In this document: piece by piece, positions 1 to 11,998 of the stretch | How positions within the stretch are numbered: position 1 is the first letter of the stretch | Layout of the letters: each line of letters begins with the position of its first letter | DNA from: Candidatus Allofournierella merdavium | GTDB lineage: Bacteria; Bacillota; Clostridia; Oscillospirales; Ruminococcaceae | Direction: 5' to 3' | Assembly: GCA_019118765.1 (NCBI GenBank) | Contig: DWYI01000041.1 | Coordinates: forward strand, 1-45,644 | DNA length: 45,644 bases | Program-made: the position numbers and the translations under genes | The notes under the pieces: generated by a model | Told to the model about the DNA's origin: nothing | The model's input: the letters and a program-made list of their open reading frames with translations, nothing else | Database searches by the model: none

Positions 1-159
1 CTGGACATCGACATGTTCTACGACGGGGACAAAAAGGAATACTACTGCCTGCGCTGCTGCTACACCGGCAGCGAGGCGGACGTGCAGCAGAAAAACCGCA
101 TGGCCCGCTTCCGCTACCGGGCCATGGCCAAGCGCTTTGAGCGGTTCGACGAGCGATAA
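1..159 (+). CDS. C-terminal end of an unknown protein (partial)
   Basis: The reading frame is open from the first base and ends at TAA 157-159, giving the last 52 residues of a protein whose start lies outside the window. The tail is rich in charged and aromatic residues and contains a cysteine cluster (YCLRCC) near residue 16, which could bind a metal, and a basic end. I do not recognise the family. It converges on the MATE gene that ends at 195, with only 35 bases between the two stops. Confidence 0.55.
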   Translation: MDIDMFYDGDKKEYYCLRCCYTGSEADVQQKNRMARFRYRAMAKRFERFDER

Positions 160-194
160 ATCAAAAAATGCGCCTGCCCCTGGCAAGGACAGGG

Positions 195-1562
195 TTACGA
201 GCGGCGGGCGGGGGCGTTCTGGCCGCTGCCGTGCCGGCAGTGGTTCAGATAGAGGTAGAAACCGATGTTCAGCAGAACGCCCACCGCGGTGGACGCCGGC
301 GCGGCCAGGCCGATCTTTGTCAGGCTGGCGTTCGGCTGGATGCTCATCACATAGGCCAGCGGCAGGCGCACCAGCAGCGTCTGCACCAGACCCTGCAGCA
401 TCACCCACAGGGTGCGCTGGTTGCCGTTGAAGTATCCCACCATGCTGAACAGCACCGCTGTGGCGATGGTTTCGGGGGCAAAGCCCTTGAGGTAGGCAAA
501 GCCGTTTTGGATGACCGCCGGGTCGGTGGAAAAGACGCCCGCCAGCACGTCGCCCCTGGTCATGACCAGGGCGAACACCACCACGCCGAACCCCAGCCCC
601 ACGCCGATGCCGGTGAACATGGAGCGCTTGGCCCGCCGCAGGTCGCCCGCCCCCACATTCTGAGAGACGAAGGACGCCATGGACTGCATCAGCGCGCTGG
701 GCACCAGCATGGCGAAGTTCACGATCTTGCTGGCCACCCCGTAGCCGGAGGATGCCTCCAGCCCCAGCCGGTTGACAAAGGCGCAGAGAGCCAGAAAGGA
801 AAGCTGGGTCAAAAACTCCTGCAGCGCCAGCGGCAGGCCGATGGCAAGAAATTTGCGGCATTGCAGGTTGAAGCGGAAGTCCTGCCGGCGGAGGGTGAAG
901 GGCAGCTGCTTTTTCAGCAGGATGACCACCGCGCACACCACGCTCACCGCCTGGGCCAGCACGGTGGCAAGGGCCGCGCCCGCCGCGTCCATGTGAAAGC
1001 CGGCCACCAGCAGCAGGTCGCCGAAGATGTTCACCACGCAGGCCACCAGCACGAACAAAAGGGGCGACCTGCTGTCGCCCAGGCCCCGGAAGATGGCGGA
1101 GAGCAGGTTGTAAGCCACGATGAAGAAGATGCCGCCGCCGCAGATGCGCACATAACTCACGGTGAGGTCCAGCGATTCCCGGGGCGCCTGCATCAGCACC
1201 GAGATGGGCCGGGCAAAGCCCACCAGCAGCACGCACAGCCCCACCGAGATGAGGGCGAACACCAGTGCCGCGCCGCCCAGCACCCCGCCGATCTTTTCCG
1301 GGCACTTTTCTCCCAGGTACCGGGCGATGAGCACAGTGATGCCCATGGCAAGCTGGGTCACCACAAAGGTGACCAGATTCAAAAGCTGGCTGCCGGTGGA
1401 CACGGCGGACAGGCCGGAGGTGGAGCCGAACCGGCCCACCACCAGCAGGTCCACCGCGCCGTAGGCTGCCTGTAAGATCAGCGCCCCCAGAATGGGCACC
1501 ATAAACCAGAACAGCTTTTTTAAAATGCTGCCCTGGGTAAAATCCGCTCTTTCCTTACTCAA
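195..1562 (-). CDS. MATE-family multidrug efflux transporter
   Basis: This is a 455-residue, twelve-helix membrane protein of the MATE/NorM type, a cation-coupled exporter of drugs and other xenobiotics. The N-terminal motif after helix 1 (AAYGAVDLLVVGRFG) and the internal repeat are typical, and the length is normal. I place the start at TTG 1560-1562. It has an AGAGGAGG site about 6 bases upstream and overlaps the marR stop codon (ATTGAGTAA). The open frame extends 29 codons further upstream, but that part is marR coding sequence in another frame. Overlap with marR implies translational coupling and control by the MarR protein. The substrate is unknown. Confidence 0.9.
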   Translation of the reverse strand: MSKERADFTQGSILKKLFWFMVPILGALILQAAYGAVDLLVVGRFGSTSGLSAVSTGSQLLNLVTFVVTQLAMGITVLIARYLGEKCPEKIGGVLGGAALVFALISVGLCVLLVGFARPISVLMQAPRESLDLTVSYVRICGGGIFFIVAYNLLSAIFRGLGDSRSPLLFVLVACVVNIFGDLLLVAGFHMDAAGAALATVLAQAVSVVCAVVILLKKQLPFTLRRQDFRFNLQCRKFLAIGLPLALQEFLTQLSFLALCAFVNRLGLEASSGYGVASKIVNFAMLVPSALMQSMASFVSQNVGAGDLRRAKRSMFTGIGVGLGFGVVVFALVMTRGDVLAGVFSTDPAVIQNGFAYLKGFAPETIATAVLFSMVGYFNGNQRTLWVMLQGLVQTLLVRLPLAYVMSIQPNASLTKIGLAAPASTAVGVLLNIGFYLYLNHCRHGSGQNAPARRS

Positions 1563-2004
1563 TGGTGATCCTCCTCTGTGCCATGACCTGATAAAGCCGC
1601 CCCAGCGTGCGGATGGTGCAGGCGGCGTCCTCCTCGGAAATATCCGCAAGCAGCGGCGCCAGCCGCGTGAAATACTGCCGGGTGTACCGCTGCAACAATT
1701 CCTGCCCCGCCGGGGTGGCGGTGATGTAGGCCACCCGGCCGTCCCGGGCGCTGGGCTGCTTGCAGAGGTAACCTTTGCCCTCCATCTCCTTCACCGTGCG
1801 GGTCACCCCGGGGCGGGGCAGGCGCAGCGCGTCGCTGACGTCCGACGCCGTCGCCCGCTGGCCCCGGCGCTCCAGATCGTCGATGGCGTCCAGCAGATGA
1901 ATGTGCGAGGGCGTGACCCCCGGGGGCAGCGGGGGCAAAAGGTCCCGGCTGCGCTTTGCCAGATAGCAGGCGTCAAACAGCGCCTTGATGGTGCTCGTCT
2001 CCAT
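1555..2004 (-). CDS. MarR-family transcriptional regulator
   Basis: A winged-helix repressor of about 149 residues. Its core (SDVSDALRLPRPGVTRTV followed by the wing region KQPSARDGR) is the usual MarR DNA-binding unit, in which binding of a small ligand releases DNA. The frame opens at ATG 2031, but the ATG at 2004 (METSTIK) has a GGAGGA site at the right distance and the upstream ATG has none, so 2004 is chosen. The gene heads an operon with the overlapping MATE gene. A perfect palindrome sits on its own promoter, so autorepression that also controls the exporter is likely. Confidence 0.88.
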   Translation of the reverse strand: METSTIKALFDACYLAKRSRDLLPPLPPGVTPSHIHLLDAIDDLERRGQRATASDVSDALRLPRPGVTRTVKEMEGKGYLCKQPSARDGRVAYITATPAGQELLQRYTRQYFTRLAPLLADISEEDAACTIRTLGRLYQVMAQRRITIE

Positions 2005-2024
2005 GGCAGTCTCCTCCAAAATAG

Positions 2025-2037
2025 TTACCATTGGTAA
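2025..2037. promoter_or_regulatory. MarR operator TTACCATTGGTAA
   Basis: A perfect 6-1-6 inverted repeat (TTACCA-T-TGGTAA) touches the -10 box of the marR promoter and precedes the marR start. Position and symmetry fit an autoregulatory MarR site. The assignment to this MarR is inferred. Confidence 0.7.
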
Positions 2038-2065
2038 TCATATAAGGGGCCGCACCCCCTGTCAA
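2037..2065 (-). promoter_or_regulatory. marR-MATE promoter
   Basis: Read on the minus strand it is TTGACA (2060-2065), a 17-base spacer, then TATGAT (2037-2042). This is a near-consensus sigma-A promoter, with the palindromic operator starting at the last base of the -10 box. Confidence 0.8.
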
Positions 2066-2088
2066 TCCTCCCCGGGGCATACTTTTTT

Positions 2089-2117
2089 TTGCGGGGGCTT
2101 TGCTGCCGGTGTATAAT
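2089..2117 (+). promoter_or_regulatory. Promoter of the ABC exporter gene
   Basis: TTGCGG (2089-2094), a 17-base spacer and a consensus TATAAT (2112-2117). It points away from the marR promoter and leads into the ABC gene, about 60 bases upstream of its start. Confidence 0.6.
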
Positions 2118-2175
2118 GGAAAAAGAAATCTTTTGTGTGCGGGAGGAAAGCGCCCTGTGACCGAAAAAACGATTC

Positions 2176-3921
2176 ATGCCCATCGCGAAGCGGGTGTACC
2201 GTCTGCTGGAGCGCAGGCAAAAACAGGCCTTTGTGCTGATCTTGTGCATCATGGCGGTGTCGGCGGGGCTGACCCAGTTCACCCCCAAAGCCATCGGCTT
2301 TCTCACCGACGATATACTGCGGCAGGACGGGCTTGCGTTCGGCAGCATCCTGCCGGTGCTGCTTGCCATCCTGCTGGTGACGGTGGCGAATGAACTGCTG
2401 AAGATCGGGCGGCGGGTGATGGTGAAGGATGTGGCCACCAAAACCGAGAAAAAGGCCCGGGGGCTGGTGATCGCCTCGCTGCTGCAGGCGCCCCTGGCTT
2501 TTTTCAAGGAGAACATGACCGGCAACATCCACGGCCGGCTCAACCGCTGCCTGGAGGGCACGGTGAAGCTGGAAAAGCTGCTGTTCATGGACTTTGCGCC
2601 GGCGGTGTTCAACAGCGTGGCGGCGGTGGTGGTCATCCTGGCCACCCTGCCGGCGGGGCTGGCGCTGCCCATGCTGCTGGTGGTGCCCATCGGCATCGCC
2701 ATCGTGGCCCGGCAGATCGCCACCCAGCGGGGCATCCGGGTGGAACTGCTGGAGACCAAAGCCGCCATGGACGGCTCCGTTGTGGAACTGCTGAACGGCA
2801 TCGAGGTCATCCGCATCCTGGACAGCGCGGCGCTGGAGGGAAAGCGGTTCGAGGGCAAGTCGGAATTTTTGCGCAAAAAGGAGATGCGCCACCACCTGCA
2901 GATGGCGAAGTACGACTGCCTCAAGTTCCTCAACCAGGCGCTGTTCTCCGTGCTGATGATCGACATCTCCGTCTGGCTTGCCGCCCGGCAGGTCATCAGC
3001 GCGGGGGACGTGCTCACCGCCTACCTCTGCTTCAACCAGCTGCTGAAGCCCCTGGAGGAGCTGCATCGCATCCTGGATGAACTGTCCGAGAGCCTGGTGC
3101 TGGCGGAGGACTTCTTCCGCATGGCGGAGATCTCCCGCGACTTCTCTTATCTGCCTCCGGCGCTGCCGGCGGCAGCGGCCGGGGCGGCGGGCAGCGCCCT
3201 GGAGGCGCGGGGGCTGGAATTTTCCTACGGGGCGGACAAGCCCGTCCTCCGGGGGCTCACCTTCACGGTGGGGCAGGGGGAGTTTGTGGGCATCGCCGGG
3301 CCCAGCGGCTGCGGAAAATCCTCCCTCATCAAGGCGATCTGCAAGCTGGAAGCCTGCCAGGGGGAGATTTTCATCGACGGAAAGGACCTGCGCGCCTATT
3401 CCAGAAGCGAGCTGGCCGAGACCATCGCCCTGGTGCCCCAGAACCCCTTCCTGATCGCGGGCACCCTCCGGGAGAACATCTGCTACGGGCTGAAACGGCA
3501 GCCCGCCGACCAGGAGGTGCGTCAGGCGCTGGCCAAGGCCCGCCTGCTGGAATTTGTGGACAGCCTGCCCGGCGGGCTGAACGCCCCCGTGGCGGAGGGC
3601 GGGGCGAACCTCTCCGGCGGGCAGAAGCAGCGGGTGGCCATCGCCCGCGTCTTTCTGCGCCGGCCGAAGATCCTGATCCTGGACGAGGCCACCTCCGCGC
3701 TGGACAACACCGCCGAGCGGGCGGTGCAGGCGGCCATCGAGGAGTTGGTGCGCGGGCGGGGGATGACGGTGATCTCCATTGCCCACCGGCTCACCACCCT
3801 GCAGAACGCCGATCGCATCCTGGTGATGGATGGCGGGCGCATCGTCCAGTGCGGCGGCTACGGGGAACTCATCGCCGAGGCCGGCATCTTCCAGGATATG
3901 TACTACGGCAGGCTGAAATAA
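2176..3921 (+). CDS. ABC transporter, exporter type (membrane domain fused to ATPase)
   Basis: This 581-residue half-transporter has six predicted helices in the first ~320 residues and a C-terminal ATPase. Walker A (GPSGCGKSS) lies near residue 375, the signature LSGGQ near 480 and Walker B (ILILDEA) near 500, followed by the H-loop (IAHRLT). Such proteins dimerise to export lipids, peptides or drugs. No partner half-transporter is adjacent, so a homodimer is likely. The start is uncertain. ATG 2176 has no ribosome site at normal spacing, while a good GGGAGG site precedes GTG 2157 in another frame. Removing one A from the A6 run 2164-2169 would join that GTG to this frame (see findings). It is divergent from marR-MATE, suggesting a shared efflux role. 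Confidence 0.88.
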   Translation: MPIAKRVYRLLERRQKQAFVLILCIMAVSAGLTQFTPKAIGFLTDDILRQDGLAFGSILPVLLAILLVTVANELLKIGRRVMVKDVATKTEKKARGLVIASLLQAPLAFFKENMTGNIHGRLNRCLEGTVKLEKLLFMDFAPAVFNSVAAVVVILATLPAGLALPMLLVVPIGIAIVARQIATQRGIRVELLETKAAMDGSVVELLNGIEVIRILDSAALEGKRFEGKSEFLRKKEMRHHLQMAKYDCLKFLNQALFSVLMIDISVWLAARQVISAGDVLTAYLCFNQLLKPLEELHRILDELSESLVLAEDFFRMAEISRDFSYLPPALPAAAAGAAGSALEARGLEFSYGADKPVLRGLTFTVGQGEFVGIAGPSGCGKSSLIKAICKLEACQGEIFIDGKDLRAYSRSELAETIALVPQNPFLIAGTLRENICYGLKRQPADQEVRQALAKARLLEFVDSLPGGLNAPVAEGGANLSGGQKQRVAIARVFLRRPKILILDEATSALDNTAERAVQAAIEELVRGRGMTVISIAHRLTTLQNADRILVMDGGRIVQCGGYGELIAEAGIFQDMYYGRLK

Positions 3922-3943
3922 ACGTCCGCCTTCATAAAAGAGG

Positions 3944-3982
3944 CAGCGCCCCCGGATGCGGTTTTCGCATCCGGGGGCGCTG
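3944..3982. terminator. Bidirectional hairpin between ABC gene and lacZ
   Basis: A perfect 17-bp stem with a GTTTT loop lies between the convergent ABC and beta-galactosidase genes. A short T-run follows on the minus side. The left arm shares 18 bases with a second hairpin at 10510-10527. Confidence 0.75.
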
Positions 3983-4019
3983 TGCGGTTTCGGCAAAGGG
4001 GCGTGGCGCTCTGCCGGTT

Positions 4020-8259
<4,240 letters not shown>

Positions 8260-8324
8260 GAAATCTCCCTCCCGATGGGCTGTACAGAATACGGCGCACG
8301 CCCGGCAAGGCGGCGCCGTATTGC

Positions 8325-8353
8325 ATTATAACAGCAAAAGAAGGGGGCGATAA
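8325..8353 (-). promoter_or_regulatory. Promoter of the MFS gene with palindrome at the start of the transcript
   Basis: On the minus strand: TTATCG (8348-8353), 17 bases, then TATAAT (8325-8330) preceded by TGT, an extended -10. Just downstream, 8288-8322 is a 10-bp inverted repeat (AATACGGCGC...GCGCCGTATT). It would cover the transcription start as an operator or form a hairpin in the leader. Confidence 0.65.
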
Positions 8354-8378
8354 GGGAGAATCCCGCCAAAAAGCAGCA

Positions 8379-9269
8379 CTATTTTCCCAAATTGCGAATC
8401 TGGCCCGGTGTGCAGCCATAGAGCTGGCGAAACTGGCGGCTGAAGTAGCTGGTGGAGTGGAACCCGCAGGCCAAACCGATCTCCTGCACGGTCAGGGAGG
8501 TGTCGTGCAGCATCCGGTGCGCGGTTTGAAGCCGATATCGGATCAGCGCGTTCACCGGCGAGCAATCCATGTATTCGGCAAAGCAGCGGGCCGCCTCGCT
8601 GCGGCTCACGCTGGCCGCCGCTGCGATGTCGGCAAAGGTGACGGGTTCCGGGTAATGGGCGTAGATGTAGGCCAGCATTTTCTGCACCCGCACCTGGGTG
8701 CGCAGCTGCACCCGGGTGGACTGGAACTTCGGCAATGCGTCAAAGTGATGAAACAGATATTCAAACAGCCGGTTCAGCCCCCGCTGCACCGTCAGTTCAT
8801 AGCAGGCGGGCCGCTGCCGCAGGCAGTGAAAAATTTCGTCCAGAAGGCGGTGGACCTGGCCGCACCGGTCGTCCTGCCGCCGGAACACCACAAAGGGCAG
8901 GCAGCCGCACTCCACAATGGGCGCGATGTACTTTTGGTGGATGGCGCTGGTTTCCGGGGCGATCAGGGCGCCGGAAAAAACCATGATGGGCATGGGGTCC
9001 GGCGCGTCGCCGGCGACCTGGCGCACGCCGTGCAGCAGATTGCTGTTTACAAACACACTGTCTCCCGCATGCAGCAGGATGTGCTCCCGCCCCACCTGGT
9101 AATCCAGCGTGCCGCTGGCAGCCCTTGCGATCTCAAAATAGGGGTGCCAGTGCAAGGGGCCTTCCCGATCGGGCAGTTCCGAGAGTTCATCTTCAAAAAA
9201 GGTGATCGGGAAAGCGTCTGTCTCATGGACGATCCGCTCACGCATATGCTGGTCTACAATGACGGGCAC
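8379..9269 (-). CDS. AraC-family transcriptional regulator
   Basis: A 296-residue protein with an N-terminal cupin-like sensor domain (the region with HWHPYFEI near residue 38) and two C-terminal helix-turn-helix motifs in the last ~100 residues (FADIAAAASVSRSEAARCF, then IGLACGFHSTSYFSRQF). The start is GTG 9269, with AAGGAGG 9 bases upstream. The frame is open much further upstream, but that is sequence opposite the divergent dehydrogenase gene. It probably activates the downstream MFS-lacZ genes, and possibly the divergent dehydrogenase, in response to a sugar. Confidence 0.88.
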   Translation of the reverse strand: MPVIVDQHMRERIVHETDAFPITFFEDELSELPDREGPLHWHPYFEIARAASGTLDYQVGREHILLHAGDSVFVNSNLLHGVRQVAGDAPDPMPIMVFSGALIAPETSAIHQKYIAPIVECGCLPFVVFRRQDDRCGQVHRLLDEIFHCLRQRPACYELTVQRGLNRLFEYLFHHFDALPKFQSTRVQLRTQVRVQKMLAYIYAHYPEPVTFADIAAAASVSRSEAARCFAEYMDCSPVNALIRYRLQTAHRMLHDTSLTVQEIGLACGFHSTSYFSRQFRQLYGCTPGQIRNLGK

Positions 9270-9319
9270 GGCCAATCTCCTCCTTGCAGCAAACCATTTT
9301 AGTGGGGATACCCCGCTAC

Positions 9320-9348
9320 AGTATAACAGGAAAACGCGGCTTTTTCCA
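9320..9348 (-). promoter_or_regulatory. Promoter of the araC-type gene
   Basis: On the minus strand: TGGAAA (9343-9348), 17 bases, TATACT (9320-9325). The palindrome GGGGATACCCC (9304-9314) lies directly downstream and may be an operator or leader hairpin. Confidence 0.55.
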
Positions 9349-9372
9349 TCCGACATCGTTTCCCGCGGACCC

Positions 9373-9401
9373 TTCATTTTGCGCGCAAAGTCTGGTACAA
9401 T
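9373..9401 (+). promoter_or_regulatory. Promoter of the dehydrogenase gene
   Basis: An extended -10 (TGG followed by TACAAT, 9396-9401) with a weak -35 (TTCATT, 9373-9378) at 17-base spacing. It faces away from the araC-type promoter. The two -35 boxes are only about 25 bases apart. Confidence 0.5.
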
Positions 9402-9446
9402 GAAAAAAAGGCCGTGCCGCCGGCGCCAAAAAAGGAGGAGACCGTC

Positions 9447-10484
9447 ATGCTGGCATACACCTATGTTGAAAGGGGCAGATTTGAACTGCTGCAAAAGCCC
9501 AAACCCGTTTTGCAGGATGCGCGGGACGCCATCGTGCGGGTGACGCTGGCCAGCATCTGCTCCAGCGACCTGCACATCAAGCACGGCAGCGTGCCCCGGG
9601 CGGTGCCGGGGATCACGGTGGGGCACGAGATGGTGGGCGTGGTGGAGCAGGTGGGCTCCGCCGTCGCCACCGTCAAGCCCGGCGACCGGGTGACGGTAAA
9701 CGTGGAGACCTTCTGCGGCGAGTGCTTTTTCTGCCGCCGGGGCTGGGTGAACAACTGCACCGACCCGAACGGCGGCTGGGCCCTGGGCTGCCGCATCGAC
9801 GGCGGCCAGGCGGAGTATGTGCGGGTTCCCTTCGCGGATCAGGGGCTGGATAAAATACCCGACACGGTGAGCGACCGGCAGGCCCTCTTTGTGGGGGACA
9901 TCCTGGCCACCGGTTACTGGGCGGCGCAGATCGCCGAGATCGGCCCGGAGGACACGGTGCTCATCCTGGGGGCGGGGCCCACCGGCCTGTGCACCCTGGC
10001 CTGCGTGCTGCTGCGCGCACCCCGGCGGGTGATCGTCTGCGACCTGGATGACAGCCGTCTTGCCTTCGTGCGCGCCCACTGGCCCGGGGTGCTCACCGCC
10101 CGGCCGGACCATCTGCGGGAATTTGTGCTGGCCCACAGCGACCACGGCGGCGCCGACGCGGTGCTGGAGGTGGCCGGCGGGCAGGACACCTTCCGCCTGG
10201 CCTGGCAGTGCGCCCGGCCCAACGCGGTGGTCACGGTGGTGGCCCTCTACGACGCGCCCCAGGTGCTGCCGCTGCCGGAGATGTACGGCAAGAACCTCAT
10301 CTTCAAGACCGGCGGCGTGGACGGCTGCCACTGCGCCGACACCCTGGCCCTCATCCGGCAGGGAAAGCTGGACACCACCCCCCTCATCACCCACACCTAT
10401 CCTTTAAGGGACATCGCCACCGCCTACGACCTGTTCGAGCACAGGCGGGACGGCGTCATCAAGGTGGCCGTGACCATGGAGTGA
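9447..10484 (+). CDS. Zinc-dependent alcohol dehydrogenase (medium-chain family)
   Basis: An NAD(P)-dependent oxidoreductase of 345 residues. Catalytic zinc ligands are C38 and H60-E61, with proton relay S40-D41-H43. The structural zinc is held by C90, C93, C96 and C104. The nucleotide-binding loop GAGPTG is at 175-180. The family includes threonine, sorbitol and other polyol dehydrogenases, and the substrate here is unknown. The ATG at 9447 has AAGGAGGAG upstream; an earlier in-frame ATG at 9414 has no site. It is divergent from the AraC regulator of the MFS-lacZ genes, which suggests a role in sugar or alcohol metabolism under the same regulator. Confidence 0.9.
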   Translation: MLAYTYVERGRFELLQKPKPVLQDARDAIVRVTLASICSSDLHIKHGSVPRAVPGITVGHEMVGVVEQVGSAVATVKPGDRVTVNVETFCGECFFCRRGWVNNCTDPNGGWALGCRIDGGQAEYVRVPFADQGLDKIPDTVSDRQALFVGDILATGYWAAQIAEIGPEDTVLILGAGPTGLCTLACVLLRAPRRVIVCDLDDSRLAFVRAHWPGVLTARPDHLREFVLAHSDHGGADAVLEVAGGQDTFRLAWQCARPNAVVTVVALYDAPQVLPLPEMYGKNLIFKTGGVDGCHCADTLALIRQGKLDTTPLITHTYPLRDIATAYDLFEHRRDGVIKVAVTME

Positions 10485-10508
10485 GGCGGCCCGCCGCAAG
10501 AAAAGCAG

Positions 10509-10552
10509 ACAGCGCCCCCGGATGCGGCGATCGCCGCGCCGGGGGGCGCTGT
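10509..10552 (+). terminator. Hairpin after the dehydrogenase gene
   Basis: A long GC-rich stem (ACAGCGCCCCCGG paired with CCGGGGGGCGCTGT, one bulge) encloses a second palindrome, GCGGCGATCGCCGC. It lacks a clear T-run, so termination is probable but not certain. Confidence 0.5.
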
Positions 10553-10617
10553 TCACAGCAAAAAACGGGCGCGCCGGCCAAAGCGCCAGAGGACGGCGCG
10601 CTCCGGCGGCCGGCGGT

Positions 10618-10956
10618 TCACACCCCGGTGAACACCTTGGCCAGGATCTTCCAGCCGGACTCGTCCTTCTTCAGCACATGAAAATCCACATAGTCGGCGC
10701 CAAAGTAGTTTTCCAGCGTGACGCGGATCACCGCCACGTCGTTCACCACGTCCAGCACGTCCACCCGGGCGCGGGAGTCGGTGGGGCCGGCCTGGGTGGC
10801 GCCGTCAAAGAGGGTCTGGATGGGGGCGCCGTTGATGGTGGCACTGGCGTGGAAGGCGGGCTTCATCCCCTCGCCGCCCCCCCTGGCGCAGCCGTCCACA
10901 TACAGCTGGGCCACCCGGAGGATCTCCTCGTAATCTTTCACCGTTGCGTTGCTCAT
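10618..10956 (-). CDS. NTF2-like protein (putative lumazine-binding / DUF4440-like fold)
   Basis: A 112-residue cytoplasmic protein with the profile of the nuclear transport factor 2-like superfamily. It has an N-terminal helix pair (YEEILRVAQLYVDGCARG), a conserved FHASATINGAP stretch and a C-terminal sheet ending WKILAKVFTG. Proteins of this kind are small ligand-binding cones or enzymes, and nothing fixes the ligand. The start at 10956 follows GGGAGGAAAG; the frame is open further upstream without a ribosome site. The upstream region has two palindromes that may bind a regulator. It stands alone, convergent with the dehydrogenase. Confidence 0.75.
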   Translation of the reverse strand: MSNATVKDYEEILRVAQLYVDGCARGGGEGMKPAFHASATINGAPIQTLFDGATQAGPTDSRARVDVLDVVNDVAVIRVTLENYFGADYVDFHVLKKDESGWKILAKVFTGV

Positions 10957-11126
10957 TCTGCTTTCCTCCCTTTGTTCGATGGGTACCCGGCGGGCTTGCC
11001 GCCGGATGTTATTATCAATGATAATTCGAGTGAGCAGAAAAACAAGTACGCACATTTAAGTGTGATACTTACGATCTCGTTCGATACTAACTGAAAAGAA
11101 AGTGACAGGAGGAGCTGTGCTCCCCG

Positions 11127-11160
11127 CAAAAAACGGGCGCCGGCAGGACCCCGGCGCCCG
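11127..11160 (-). terminator. Rho-independent terminator without an assigned gene
   Basis: On the minus strand a 10-bp stem (CGGGCGCCGG/CCGGCGCCCG) is followed directly by TTTTTT. It lies beyond the gtrA terminator, so it would end a separate short minus-strand transcript that I cannot assign. Confidence 0.55.
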
Positions 11161-11370
11161 ACCTGCATCAAAGCTGCTTTTGCGGCCGTTTTTGGAAGAA
11201 CTTCGTGCTGTACCGTTTCAAAGCCGTCGGCACGTTCAGCCGGTTTTTTGCGGTCCAGCACGATCTGGCGGTTTGTCCGCGGTCAGCAGCCGGCCGGCGA
11301 CCAACCGGGCCATGGGCAAATTCAAAAACGGCAGATGACCCGTGTTTTTATAGGGTCGCTGGAGGGGAAA

Positions 11371-11418
11371 ACACAAATAGGCGGCCGCCCCGTTTACGGG
11401 GCGGCCGCCTATTTGTGT
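11371..11418 (-). terminator. Terminator of the gtrA-like gene
   Basis: A perfect 22-bp stem (11371-11392 with 11397-11418) and a TTTA loop, followed on the minus strand by TTTT. It sits 20 bases beyond the gtrA-like stop. Confidence 0.85.
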
Positions 11419-11437
11419 CAGTGTGAGCGGGAACGGC

Positions 11438-11998
11438 TCAGGCCTTCCTGCCGGCGTTTTCGGCGGAGGGGAAGATGATCTTGTTCACAAAGAAGAACAC
11501 CACCATCGAGATGCCGCCGTTCAGCACCGTGGTGCCGATGTTGTAGATGAAGTCCGGCACCAGCAGGCCTGCCACCGCCACCCAGATGCAGTTGATGGAG
11601 TTGACGATGCAGGTGATGATGCAGAAGGCCACCAGGTACCAGGCGATCTGGGGGCCCAGCTTGCCGTGGGAGCGGAACACAAAGTTGCGCTGGATGGGGA
11701 AGTTGACCACCTCGCCGATGACCATGGCCACCATGTAGGCGCAGAAGTAGGCAAGGCCGCCGTGGGCCTGGTCGTAGCCCAGGATGTTCCACTGGAAAGT
11801 CTCGCCGAAGAGGGTCAGCGGGATGCCTGGCCAGCCGAAGGCCGCGTCCCCCAGCCCCGCAAAGGCCGCGGGCAGAAACTGCAGCATCAGATACTTGAAC
11901 ACCGTGATCACGTTGCTGACGATGACGAACAGCCCGCCCTCACGCACCCATTTGGCGGCCGCCGGGTGTTTTGCGGCAAAATTGTTCCAAAAACTCAT
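11438..11998 (-). CDS. GtrA-family membrane protein
   Basis: A 186-residue protein with four predicted membrane segments, as in GtrA/DPMS-flippase-like proteins. These are thought to move lipid-linked sugars or to help build cell-surface polysaccharide. The conserved NFPIQRNFVFRS motif between helices 2 and 3 is present near residue 100. The start at 11998 (MSFWNN) follows AAGGAAGG; the upstream extension has no ribosome site. It is a single-gene unit closed by a strong terminator. No glycosyltransferase is adjacent, so the substrate is open. Confidence 0.82.
   Translation of the reverse strand: MSFWNNFAAKHPAAAKWVREGGLFVIVSNVITVFKYLMLQFLPAAFAGLGDAAFGWPGIPLTLFGETFQWNILGYDQAHGGLAYFCAYMVAMVIGEVVNFPIQRNFVFRSHGKLGPQIAWYLVAFCIITCIVNSINCIWVAVAGLLVPDFIYNIGTTVLNGGISMVVFFFVNKIIFPSAENAGRKA

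Larger units (their letters stand above)
10957..11437. other. 481-bp intergenic region with palindromes and hairpins
   Basis: From left to right it has a possible minus-strand promoter (TTGTTT 11040-11045, 16 bases, TATCAT 11018-11023) with the perfect palindrome ATTATCAATGATAAT (11011-11025) over its -10 box. A 14-bp imperfect palindrome follows (CACATTTAAGTGTG, 11051-11064). A GC-rich hairpin (11134-11160) is followed on the minus strand by six T's. Then comes the terminator at 11371-11418. Short open frames in 11100-11340 on both strands lack ribosome sites and recognisable similarity, and I do not call them genes. Confidence 0.6.

Noticed and set aside
11011-11025. Fur box.
   Set aside because: GATAAT/ATTATC elements are present but in the opposite arrangement to the classic 19-bp Fur site, and no iron-related gene is adjacent.
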